Under the pieces are notes generated by a model. It was not told the origin of the DNA. It made no database searches and saw only the letters and a program-made list of their open reading frames with translations. 64,000 nt of DNA from Unio delphinus (Eukaryota > Mollusca > Bivalvia > Unionida > Unionidae), in contig JAQISU010000251.1 in NCBI GenBank assembly GCA_029339505.1, positions 1,824,001 through 1,888,000 on the forward strand. Direction: 5' to 3'. This document shows, one piece after another, positions 45,886 through 55,633 of the stretch. Both the position numbers and the translations under genes were made by a program. Within the stretch, counting starts at the first letter, position 1. Every line of letters starts with the position of its first letter.

Positions 45886-46566
45886 TTACGGTAAAATAGA
45901 GTAGGGTGGCACGGAAGGGTATATTCGAGGAAAACATTCTGAAATACTTCCGTCAGGACGTAGTGGAGACGCAATATCATGGTGTGTCCAAATAACGTGT
46001 GCACAGAACGGCTCGCTAAAAATTGAACGAAGTTTGGATGCAGAGACAAAATCAATACTAAAAGAGGTTGGTATGGTTAGTTCGAAGTTAGTGTTTACTT
46101 TTGTGAGCTTAAAACCTGTCCATTTAACATGTAATCGAGGTCGAAGATAACCAGTGACATGAAGGTTATCAATCATCAATTTTCCAGTAATGTTCCAATA
46201 TGAAGGACATAGACCAAGCTGAAGTATGTCAACAATTACGCATTGAACTCCCGTAGTAATTTCAAGACGAAGCTTAGTTCGCGCATTGGACTGAGTAACC
46301 CATTTATAGACTTGGACAAGGGCAATTGCAAACGTCATAATTGAAACTGAAAAGATCAAATGATCCCAAGTGAGTACATCAGAAACAGTAGCAAACCAAT
46401 CAGAAGCAATGGTTGTAGGTGCTATGGTATACTGGAAATGGACTGTAGATTGTGCTGTTGTCGCATGAACAAGTAAGAGTACAGTCGACAATGTTCTGAA
46501 ACGCCATATGAGCCAAATAATTGCCAATGTATTCAGAATAGACACGGATAGACTAATTATAGTCAT
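45886..46566 (-). CDS. two-helix membrane protein, envelope-like position
   Basis: A 226-residue frame directly after pol (7 bp away). It has a hydrophobic N-terminal helix (residues 2-20, SVSILNTLAIIWLIW) and a second at about 72-90 (LIFSVSIMTFAIALV). An extracellular-type beta-rich C-terminal part follows, with Cys at VQCVIV, GLCPSYWN and EPFCAHVIW. The layout fits the transmembrane ORF that follows pol in some Gypsy elements; it lacks a fusion peptide or cleavage site that I can see. The function is not established. No stop interrupts it. Confidence 0.5.
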   Translation of the reverse strand: MTIISLSVSILNTLAIIWLIWRFRTLSTVLLLVHATTAQSTVHFQYTIAPTTIASDWFATVSDVLTWDHLIFSVSIMTFAIALVQVYKWVTQSNARTKLRLEITTGVQCVIVDILQLGLCPSYWNITGKLMIDNLHVTGYLRPRLHVKWTGFKLTKVNTNFELTIPTSFSIDFVSASKLRSIFSEPFCAHVIWTHHDIASPLRPDGSISECFPRIYPSVPPYSILP

Positions 46567-46572
46567 AATATA

Positions 46573-47009
46573 TTAGGAATCAAACCAGGAATCATCATCA
46601 AACTTAACCAAATAATTCTTCTTCCCAGAAATCCATTTGGATTTCAAAAGTTTATCAACTGAGTACCATTCGGTACCATATTTGGTTGATGCGTGCTCAT
46701 TGCTTGCTCGATCATGTGATGTTTGAGTCGACTGTGGGAGTTTACTGACTGCGTCCGGTGTCTGAAGTCTATAATCCCTAGGATCTTTATAGTGCTTAAG
46801 CCTTTTTGCGTGTACAAGTGATTTCATTACTTTATTGTCAGAACAACGGCGTAATTTCTAGGTGCTATTAGGACCTTCCCATCGGGGGTAAAGCTTTTTG
46901 ATAAAACCCTACAGGTATGTGAGATTTGTAAATGTACATAATCTCCAACGCGAAAGTACGGTTCCTTTGCTTTCTGGTCAAACCTGTTTGTTTGTGTTTT
47001 GCGCTTCAC
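46573..47009 (-). pseudogene. pol C-terminus: integrase C-terminal domain and chromodomain-like end
   Basis: The segment EPYFRVGDYVHLQI (46827-47009) is the SH3-like C-terminal domain of a Ty3-type integrase. After a stop and frame change the sequence encodes WYSVDKLLKSKWISGKKNYL then VKFDDDSW, which resembles a truncated chromodomain. The gene ends at 46573, seven bases before the membrane-protein gene. Confidence 0.65.
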
Positions 47010-47094
47010 GTGTATTTGCTTTAGCTAGTTCTTAAACTATTTTTGATCTTTGAATTAACTGATCTATGTACTGTTGTGTTTGTGTTTGTATAGT

Positions 47095-47870
47095 TTATTT
47101 AGGTGTAAGAGACACAACTAAGGGTAAAGTCACTTCTTTCCCAAAGACTATGTAATAAGGTGAGTATCCAGTAGAATTAACTGCTGTGCTCATTCGGAAT
47201 GCCATCATTGCGCTGGGCAATATGGACGGCCAATCATCTTGGTGCTTACTGCAGTACGCGCGGAGCGCCTGGCTGATGGTACTATTGGTAAGTTCGCATA
47301 ATGCATTAGTTTGAGGGTGGTATGAACTGGTATGATGACATGTTACTTGAAATAATTCAGAAAGTGTTAGGACAATTTGAGACATAAAGTTTCGTCCACG
47401 ATCATTGACAAGTGTTAGCGGTGCACCATAACGTGTGAATATCTCATTGTACAAAACACTGGCGATTTCTGTTGCTGTTTGAGAACGTAATGGAAAGGCT
47501 TCACACCAATGTGATAAACTACGTCACCAATAAGATGTGCTGATAACCTTATTAACTTTTTGGCATGCACAAAATGTCCATCTTCTGGGGGCAATGGGTG
47601 CAATGGGGCTTTTCGCGCATTTGTGTCCCGTTTAATGAGCTGACATTTAGAGCATGATGTAATGTAGTCATACACATTGATACATTTTCGGTCAATAGTA
47701 TTTCTGTTTGATAGCTTGATATGTTCTTTGGACACCTAAATGACAACCTCCTTCTTTTGAATCGTGATAAGATATAAGAACATCGAGTCTCAAATTTTTG
47801 GGTAGAGCAACTTGTTTTATGAGTTGATCTGGAGAAGTTTTGTGTTTTGTTCAAGGCTGGAAAAAATGAT
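47095..47870 (-). pseudogene. Ty3/Gypsy integrase core
   Basis: From the N-terminal zinc region (YITSCSKCQLIKRD, APLHPLPPED) to the core with VNDRGRNFM (second catalytic Asp), SSYHPQTNALCE (third catalytic residue, Glu) and GYSPYYIVFGKE. Frames change at least twice between 47450 and 47860. The typical HPQT motif makes the family secure. The enzyme would insert the cDNA copy; this copy is broken. Confidence 0.85.
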
Positions 47871-48149
47871 GTAAGACACCATTGATTAATTCATACTGAC
47901 TTGCTTCATATGGAATAGCTGTTGCGCGACAAGTCTTTTCTCGTAATATTCCTTGTTCTAGTAAACATACATGTCCTTAAAATCAGGACATTCGCGCTGA
48001 TATTGCGCGAGATCTGGTAGTTCTGAAGACATACTGCTAGGTATTCTATCATTAGTGTCTACTGGAGATAGGTTAGGAGTATCTTCCTTATCGTAAAAGA
48101 ATGTAATTTCTGTCATTTATTCTTGAATGGAGTGTACCGGTGATTTAAT

Positions 48150-48530
48150 TGAGTAGACTGAGTGCTAGTGTAGGCTGGAGATTTCTCTGATTGGCTGTGA
48201 GTGTTATCGTTTCGACGTGAGAGTGCATCGCATTTGTGTTTTTATGTCCTGGAGTGCATACGATATCGAAATCGTATTCTTGCGAACGTAATGACCAACG
48301 AATTAATCTGTTTGATGTATGCTTAACTGTCTTAAACCATACTAGTGCTTTGTGATCTGTAATGACAGTGAATTTCTGATGTGATAGGTAAACATGATAT
48401 GTTCTGACACCTTCTAAAACAACTAAACTTGTTCAGTCACTGACCATCGTTTTTCAGCGTCTGTTAAAGCTCGTCCACCATAAGCAATAACAAGTTGTTT
48501 CCAGAATTTATTTCACTCAGAGAAAAATGT
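48150..48530 (-). pseudogene. RNase H remnant of Ty3-type reverse transcriptase
   Basis: The minus strand encodes VIAYGGRALTDAEKRWSVTE, then VYLSHQKFTVITDHKALVWF, then RLIRWSLRSQEYDFDIV, the conserved order of the RNase H region of Gypsy elements. Frame changes lie between blocks. The reverse transcriptase palm that should precede it is absent, so about 1.5-2.5 kb has been deleted. Confidence 0.8.
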
Positions 48531-48739
48531 TCTGGTTGATATTGATGAATTGAAAATTATCTACATTCTGGTACTATGTTCTGTGGTGAGGTTGTAAACA
48601 AAGTACTTTTTGGGGTCACAATCACTGCGGGGAAGTTTTCGAGCGAGGATTGCTGGTCAGGGCGGTCTAACGTTGCGGTTGAATCAGGGGTGCGCTGGGT
48701 CGTTAGTTGTAGACTGGGCGTCGGCGGTGTTAGGTCCGT

Positions 48740-49054
48740 CTAGCCAAGATCAAGAAGAGGTAGAATGACAGGTGCTGGACTAGAAGTGGTAATGATACCT
48801 GTTGCACTGGTCGGGGTCGTCTGCAGAGTGATCAAAGGAGGTAACATCGTCACAGGTGATGTATAGGTCGAATCTGCTGTTTCCAATAGTAGTGAAGTTG
48901 TCGGAATAGTAGAGGGTTCTTTCGGATGTGGTGGCGCTGTCGCTCTGGGAGTTGATGTGATAAAGCTGGGCGGTGTAAAATCAGATGGGCGTAATAATTC
49001 TGGGCCAAATCTGTTACGTAAATTGTAGTTATGTGGGGTGACACATTTATTCAT
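48740..49054 (-). pseudogene. Pro/Thr-rich N-terminal frame of the LTR element
   Basis: 104 codons starting MNKCVTPHNYNLRNR and rich in Pro, Thr and Ser, ending LPLLDLG-stop. The same frame continues after the stop for 60 more codons toward RNase H. It may be the start of gag or a linker left by the internal deletion. No motif identifies it. Confidence 0.4.
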
Positions 49055-49228
49055 TTTCTTTTCTCCACCAACTTTTATGATAACTTTTATGGGAAGATTT
49101 ACGGCTTGTTCTCATAAACACAAACTGGGAACTCAGAACGATAGAAAGAAGAAAAGAACGGGTTCCTGGAGAAAAGGGTGTCACATAATGATGAAAATGC
49201 CTTGGGGAAAATTAGGTACGGGATCAGA

Positions 49229-49276
49229 TCTGTAATGAAAAAACGAACATCTTGCTATTTTGTTGTTATAAGGGAC
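49229..49276. repeat. duplicated LTR segment
   Basis: The bases ctgtaatgaaaaaacgaaca and those following, to aagggac, repeat 49838-49885 within the LTR. On the minus strand the LTR copy reads cattacag/gtaaga, a good splice donor, while this copy reads ttttttcattacag/atctg, a good acceptor. Confidence 0.7.
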
Positions 49277-49439
49277 TTTATTTAAATAATCAAAACACAT
49301 ATATTACTACATTCCAGAAACACATCTATACAATTTATAATCAAAATTCATGAAATAAATATATAATTATAATTTCCTTTTAAGCTTTATATCTTCATTA
49401 ATTCGTATAATTTCTGCATTTTAGAACATTATACAAATA

Positions 49440-50566
49440 GTTAATTCTCGATCAATTTCAAGATAGCCTAAAGTATAAAATATAATAACTGTAATCAATG
49501 CAACAATTAATTTAAAGAAATGTATTTTACTCATTTTCAAATAGAATATAGATTTAGAATATGTTGTTAGATATTATTCTTTCTTGCTTAAAACATAATT
49601 TACTTCAACATTAAATCTAAACATGAAGTTGGTAGCGAATTCATCTTTTACAATAAAAATTATCATAAATGTAATTAAATATAAATTCTTCAAAATATTT
49701 AAACATTCCATTACAATATATTATAAATAAAAGAATTAAGTGAACAATGTTGCTAACATATCAATTTTACCATTAAAATCTCAAACATTAAAAGTGCCTA
49801 TTTATAAAAGAAGTTTACGACGTATACAGTTCTTACCTGTAATGAAAAAACGAACATCGTGCTATCTTGTTGGTATAAGGGACGGACTTGGGCGATCTAC
49901 GCACCTTATTTATACTCATTTGGCTCAAGTCAGGACCAAATATGACCACCCTTTAGTATACCGGCTAGCTGAGATGTCCGTTCATCATAAGATAGAAACC
50001 ATTTTGTTTTACGTCATTCGACATAAGGTTAGACTCAATCTTGTGGTTTATTTATATTCGTTTGGCGCAGCCAATACCAAATAGGGCCATCATTTAGTAT
50101 ACCAAGCAGAAATGCTTGTTCACCATCAGGTGAGAACCATTTTGTTTTGCGTCATTCGGCAGAAAGTTAGACCTACTTTTTAGTCACTGACCTGGAAATT
50201 CGCCAATGCATAATCCTGAAATCTGTTTAGTTTGCAGAATTATATATTTGTTACTGAGCAACTTAGAAGTTCTTACTGAATCAGCGAAAACAAATACTAT
50301 GCCTTTAGTAACATAATACACCAATTCCACACAACAATGTACATTCGTATAGCTTACTAGGTTCATATAGCACAGCGATGTACGCTGCAAATTTTATGCT
50401 TACACAGCACTATCTTCATTCCATTAATATATACTTGTGCTTTGGAAATAAATGAAATTAATCTTAATATATTTTAGAAACTTACTTTAATATAAATGAA
50501 TAAAACATTACTTTAATACAATTTTGAGAAAATAGCAATCTTATTAATTTTACTAAAAAATCTATC
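49440..50566 (-). repeat. 5' LTR
   Basis: Partner of 43022-44133. On the minus strand it is upstream of the internal region. Confidence 0.8.
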
Positions 50567-50572
50567 CTTATA

Positions 50573-50705
50573 GTTGTTGTAAACGTTTGTCACGGGAACC
50601 ATATCAGTGTATCAAAAAAAGATACAAAACAAGCCACGACAAAATGTAATGCAAATTATTATGCCGTCACACTTTAGGATGATGACACGCTATATGGAAG
50701 CTGAA
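50573..50705. repeat. dispersed repeat, copy B
   Basis: Matches 14884-15020 from gttgttgtaaacgtt to gatgacac. It abuts the end of the 5' LTR. Confidence 0.7.
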
Positions 50706-50709
50706 TGCA

Positions 50710-53700
50710 TGTAAGTTATACAGCCGAGGTCGATTTATTTTAGCAAATGGTTCATAGTCCTGTCTCAACGTGGAACATCAGTTGGTAAAGTTACCATGAG
50801 ACACACAGGGACACGTGCCCCTTTTGACAGTGACATGGGTTAACTGATTCAAGTCATTTAGCGTCCGAATTTGGCCATTATTTATTTCATGGTGATCTAA
50901 AACGCGTTTATTTTGGTTCTAAGATTTTCGATTTTCTTGCTCTGCAAATCTTCCGATTATCTTATTTATCGGCAAAGCTGACTGACACTGTACTTATCGG
51001 CACATCTGACTGATTATTCTATTTTGTTATTAATGGGTGACGGCCTATGTTGGACGGCCTGAGTTGTGGTTTGATGCTTATGTTGGACAACCCTGCTATA
51101 AAATAACAAAAAAAAAAACAATTCTGACTGGCGTGTGTTTAAAACTAGAATCTGCATCCAATAATGTATGCATTATTTTTGTTCCGTAGTGGCCCAGCAC
51201 ATGGATGGATACTGTCTCTGTTGACTAACGTCTCCAACTACAATCAAACTTGGTATATACCAAATAAATATTTAGACTATTATTTGATAGCAAGCATTTT
51301 ATCGAGATTTTGTATTCTGTGTCTGGTCATAGCTTACAGTAAATATATTTATGAATTATAAAATTACCTATTTCTTGCATATTTGGTTGCTTTCTAGTAT
51401 CAGTTGAGTAAAAGCTTAGATACTGACTGTGATATTTCATCAACTACAAAAATTTAGTTTCCTGGAATGCATTTTACGATAATTCTCTCAGAGCGAGCAG
51501 ATGTATGTAATATTTAATGTGAGAAGGAGGTTTATTTCTTCTAATTATGTTATGTGTTGAATATTGCGAGATAAATAATCCAAGTAAAAAAAAAATACTA
51601 TGTCATTTCTCCGGATTAAATATCATTGTCAACTGATTATTGTTGAAAGTACTGGTGAAAGTAGATTTTAAATTTTACAGTTACTGTACCGCCCCCTCCC
51701 CCAACACCGTCGTTTCTGTACCGCCGTACATGCGAAAAAGTATATAATTCGTAAGACGTACCTGAATATTTTCGATTAATATAAATATAAACATGAAATG
51801 GAAAAAAAAACAATGCTCCCCCCTCCCCCCCCCCCCCACACACACACAAGGAAACAAAACATACAAAAGCAAAAAGAAAAAAAAAAGAAACAAACAACGC
51901 GAAATCTTTAAGCCCACGCACTTAAATCATACATAGGTGTTGTGTTCAGAAAAGGGTTACGAGTGATTTATGGTACGTTAAGAAAACAAAAACGCCATCA
52001 CAACAGCAGGGTGGTCTTAGAGTTAGACCACAGCACAGGGACTCGTTACAAATCAAATTAGAGTATCCATCCATGAATCAGGGTCTAACCTGTGACAATA
52101 TGGCCGTTTTATTTAACAAAACGAAAGTATCAAATGGTTATTTCTATAGTGCCTATTTGATCAGCAAGCAACGTTTCGTTTCGTTCAAGAACCGCTTTCC
52201 GATTTGAACCTACTTCGGCATACCTCAACTACTGTCGCATTACAACAAATTCAAATGTATGTCAATTGAACAAGAAAATGCGTCTATTTGCAAGTGTCAG
52301 ATATTGATTCCACCAGGATAAAAACAGCACAGTAAGTATATTAATTAAACATAAATAAGTGGAAGAGTGTCGATACAGGTTGCCAAGTATATGCGATATT
52401 CCTGAAACTTTGACTACTCGTTCCGATGTCAAAGAGATCGGAACACACTATACAAGGCCGTCATTCGGATGGTAAGACATAGCACCTGAACAAAATCAAC
52501 ATGTGCTATGTCTTATATGTAGAACTAGGGCTCGATACAAAGAAAAGTAGGCGTATCCGTCAATGAATCAGAATTTGACCTATAACAGTGTGTTATATTG
52601 TTACAGGTTATACCCCGATTCATGGACGGATACTCCTAAATTGCTTTTAATCGATCTGCGCCTAGACAAGGTCCATCTTCAACACGCTGACCATATCATT
52701 ATTCATATGAACCCAATAATGTAAGGTTAGCTGGCCATACATGCTAATTTATGCTGTAATTATAGAACTTATTTTTGTTCACAGGCCACAAAAAAAATTG
52801 CAACTAGACTGTATATGAGACTCCCAGTTTTGACGCACTTAAGCATTGGTTCCCACGTTTTCATAAATATAAATTTTTCAACGTGAAATCTCTCATTAGT
52901 TTGGAAATATTAGTTATTTTAGAAAAGTACGGATCAGAAATGACATAACTACATACATTTGTTCACGAGCTTTCATCAGACGACCCCGGGTCGTAAAGAT
53001 CGTTTAGTACGTCACCCATTTTAATACACCTTACAGAAGTAAATCTTTTCATATGATACTATTGAACATATGCGCTGGCAAAAGTAACACTCAAAATAAC
53101 ATCAATAGCTCATAAAAGATAGATTGCAGGAAACACCCCCCAACCCTCTATTCATTGTTAGATACATATAATTTTCTTTGTAATGAGCTTCTGTATATCT
53201 CACTGCCTAAATAAACCGCTTGTATGGACAGCTGGCAGGGGAACAAAGGGAGTAATTAATCACACTAAGACGTCCCAAATACTCTTGAAAACACCCCCAA
53301 GACACTTCAAATTATGTTTTAAAGTTCAACTTATTTCGTTTGAACAGGTAATACTAATGGTTTAATCTTAAATACCCCAAAATTGAAAATTAAAAATGCA
53401 AGAAATGTTTAAGCCAATAACCAAGTCACCCACAGCAATGAAATTTATTGTGCTTTAGGCTCTAATCATTGAATAAAAGCATTGTTCATTTTAAGGTAAT
53501 GTCTAATATTTCATGCATTGGTGTAATGTAATCAAATATCAATAATTTAATCAATATTAATTACCCCTATTTCATTTTCAAGTAGTCCATATGCTACAGT
53601 TGTGATACAATTAATGTTTACAAGTAAATCAAACATTATGCAGTCTTATTAGTACAATAAATTGTAGCTGATGATGTTTTTTTATAGGGTTCCTTGCATT

Positions 53701-53975
53701 TAAATTTATAACTAAAAGCAAATAGTTATTTGTTGGCTATTATTTTGTTTTCCTTTTTTTACTAATAATATATCCAGTTTATTGTTGCTTTAATTTTAGA
53801 TGCCCTGTCTACCAGTCCCATGTGCAGCAACACACAAAGACCTATTTCAGAGGTTAATGAAAATTTGCGGAATATATTTGCTCTGTACAGAACTGCTAGA
53901 AGGTTCTAGAATCTAAGACAGGGGAAACAGTAAAGGCAGCAGCAGAGAGGGTGAACAGACCACGATTTCAAGCAA
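50710..53975. other. AT-rich stretch without a gene
   Basis: No gene recognised. It contains a C run with CA repeat near 51817-51848 and the inverted-repeat element listed separately. Open frames near 51637-51921 come from low-complexity sequence. Confidence 0.5.
52058..52648. mobile_element. foldback (MITE-like) element
   Basis: The end block agagtatccatccatgaatc followed by agggtctaacctgtgacaatat (from about 52068) returns in inverse order near 52597-52645, and a third copy in the first orientation lies near 52551-52585, so that the right end is itself a hairpin. No coding content. Confidence 0.6.
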
Positions 53976-54017
53976 AAATAATGCTTCCTACGAAATCTTT
54001 TTTTAACCAAAAAAAAT

Positions 54018-54044
54018 AAGTCTCCATTTAGCAAACGGAGACTT
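54018..54044. terminator. conserved stem-loop 3' of the packaging ATPase, copy 2
   Basis: Same hairpin as at 18988-19014 (AAGTCTCCATTT / AAACGGAGACTT) with the same A-rich flank. Here it lies outside the reading frame, in the 3' region. Confidence 0.5.
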
Positions 54045-54143
54045 TACGATTTTTTAATCAATTTTTGTCGCAACGATGTGTTCATCCACCCTCTCTGCTG
54101 CTTAGTGATTTCAGTTCTGGGTTAACAAAAATAATAAATGATT

Positions 54144-54737
54144 TCAACCAAATATTTGATCGAGTCCGATACGATATCGTGTCCGAGGATCATGTAAATT
54201 TATTGTTACAAATCCATGCGGGGTTGACTGAGCATGACTAAAGAAATTTTTAAATTGATTGAAGTCCATATCGGAACACCATGTCTGCCAAATATTTCGT
54301 AGCGTATGTGTATCAACGCCGTTAAACACAGCAAGAATATTACAGTTATCTCTGATCACTTTTGGAATCTGAGTGTAGCGTTGAGTGACATATATCACAT
54401 CAGTGTTTTTGTGACGCCCCCGGGAAAATATTCTAGCTGGGTTTTTTTTGATTGTCTAACATCACATCGTCGTATACGACTAAATTGTTAATACTCCCAT
54501 CAAGGTCATCCACGGATGGCGCCTCGTCAATATCAGTTATAAAATCAATGGTATTCTCACCTTTAATTTCTGATGCATTCTCGTTAAAATCCTTTAACAC
54601 TTCATAACATCGTTGATCATCTACGCTAGGAGCAATTAAATACAACTTATCCCACTTCATCCATCTCATTATTAAATTGAGCAACAATTGAGTCTTGCCG
54701 GATCCAGATGGCCCGATTATAATTGCGCGAATAGCAC
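54144..54737 (-). pseudogene. A32/FtsK-like packaging ATPase, copy 2, truncated
   Basis: About 200 codons that align with copy 1 at 18925-19806. The P-loop is the standard GPSGSGKTQ here (about 54690-54715). Homology to copy 1 stops abruptly at 54737, so the first 30 residues are missing and no ATG replaces them. One extra T in a T run near 54450 shifts the frame between the Walker B half and the YVTQRYTQIPK half. It ends QIFG-stop at 54144, probably the original end of the gene. It is a truncated pseudogene, or one whose 5' end was exchanged. Confidence 0.85.
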
Positions 54738-54793
54738 TGTGCGATTAGTTGTATAAAAAAATCATGAATCGTCATCAGATTCCTGATAAACTT
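54738..54793. other. junction between ATPase fragment and second-element genes
   Basis: Homology with the Polinton ends at 54737. The following 56 bp are AT-rich; in a different frame they encode the acidic tail YDYEYDRDELEVYQESDDDS, which may be the displaced C-terminus of the next gene. Confidence 0.4.
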
Positions 54794-55249
54794 CTAACTC
54801 ATCGCGATCATATTCATAGTCATATAATATTGATCAGACAATTGTCTCCTCGATTCCTCTTCGCGTCTGTTATCCTCTTCTAGAGAATCCCAATCAATTA
54901 TCAAGTAATATTGTTCCACTCCGGTTTTTAATCCATTCACGGGAGTATCAATGTTTGTTTTCAGTCCCCGGCCACTTGCTAAAACGTTACGCCAGTTTGA
55001 TTTATGTTCTTGTATGAACCTATAAAGTTCACTAAACAACCCAATGAACGCCCACCGTGATCCATCTGACAAAGTTAAATTTTCACTACGACGGAGCCCC
55101 AAATCATGACAATTTAACACTCTACTAGCGGTTTCATAATCATCAAACGCTGCTATTCTTTGTCGGGTCACATTAACATATATAATTTTATCGTTGAGCT
55201 CGCTAATCGTGAAATATTCTCCATGTTCTGTGTAAAATCCCTCAATCAT
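54794..55249 (-). CDS. 151-residue protein of unknown function
   Basis: Starts MIEGFYTEHGEYFTISE and is soluble, with mixed helix and strand (IIYVNVTRQRIAAFDDYETA, SDGSRWAFIGLFSELYRFI). No family was recognised. The last 15 codons (QYYMTMNMIAMS) look out of character, while another frame gives a strongly acidic tail, so a frameshift near 54825 is likely. It lies 21 bp downstream of the zinc gene and is probably co-transcribed with it. A replication-accessory role is only a guess from position. Confidence 0.5.
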   Translation of the reverse strand: MIEGFYTEHGEYFTISELNDKIIYVNVTRQRIAAFDDYETASRVLNCHDLGLRRSENLTLSDGSRWAFIGLFSELYRFIQEHKSNWRNVLASGRGLKTNIDTPVNGLKTGVEQYYLIIDWDSLEEDNRREEESRRQLSDQYYMTMNMIAMS

Positions 55250-55270
55250 TTTTTAGATGATTTTTATGTT

Positions 55271-55579
55271 TCAGTTTTCCATTGTCTGTTTTTCACGTAA
55301 ATCCTTTAAAAACTCTTCTGGAGTCGGTATCGGTTTATTCTTTCGTCGGAGATATTCTATTGCAGAACGATATTTGTGACCGCCACACTCATTGCAAAGC
55401 TGATATTTTCCTCTGACGCCTTTTCCACAACCGAGACATGGTTTCGGTCCCTCGGGACATCCTTGTTTTGCAGTGCAATTATGAACCCCACAGAATTTCC
55501 CGAGACTATTTTTCCCACAGCGTTGTGTGGATCCTTGAAACAGCCACGAACATTTATTATGCGATGGTAATTCAACCAT
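55271..55579 (-). CDS. small zinc-binding protein, second-element copy
   Basis: A 102-residue intact frame starting MVELPSHNKCSWLFQGST. Cysteines: C, C, FCGVH, then PCLGCGKGVRGK and LCNECGGHKYR, a complete set for two zinc sites. It is a paralogue of the protein at 24606-24929 and keeps one cysteine which that copy has lost. It is divergent from, and 54 bp away from, the primase-helicase gene. In the Polinton the paralogue is likewise divergent from the helicase gene, so the pairing with a replication gene is conserved. The function is inferred: nucleic-acid binding. Confidence 0.75.
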   Translation of the reverse strand: MVELPSHNKCSWLFQGSTQRCGKNSLGKFCGVHNCTAKQGCPEGPKPCLGCGKGVRGKYQLCNECGGHKYRSAIEYLRRKNKPIPTPEEFLKDLREKQTMEN

Positions 55580-55633
55580 TATTATTAATCGTTAATCAAC
55601 ATTCAATTAGAGATTAAAAAATCATTATTGATA
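55580..55633. promoter_or_regulatory. divergent promoter region of zinc gene and primase-helicase
   Basis: 54 bp, nearly all A/T (ttattattaatcgttaatca, attagagattaaaaaatca), separating two starts in opposite directions. It parallels the 42-bp gap at 24564-24605. Confidence 0.5.

Larger units (their letters stand above)
43022..50566 (-). mobile_element. Ty3/Gypsy-like LTR retroelement, internally deleted
   Basis: Two similar 1.1-kb repeats in the same orientation (43022-44133 and 49440-50566) flank about 5.3 kb. On the minus strand the order is a Pro/Thr-rich N-terminal frame (48740-49054), RNase H remnant, integrase, integrase C-terminus with a chromodomain-like end, a two-helix membrane protein and a 229-residue accessory protein. 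Most of gag, the protease and the reverse transcriptase core are missing between the Pro/Thr-rich frame and RNase H. The repeats do not show classic TG...CA ends or a clear target duplication, so the outer borders are approximate. Confidence 0.8.

Noticed and set aside
43321..50084. Similar 83- and 114-codon open frames at 43321 and 49740
   Set aside because: They lie on the opposite strand within the two LTRs and duplicate only because the LTRs do.
51637..51921. Open frames of 78-94 codons on the minus strand
   Set aside because: They run across C-, CA- and A-rich low-complexity sequence and overlap each other in different frames.
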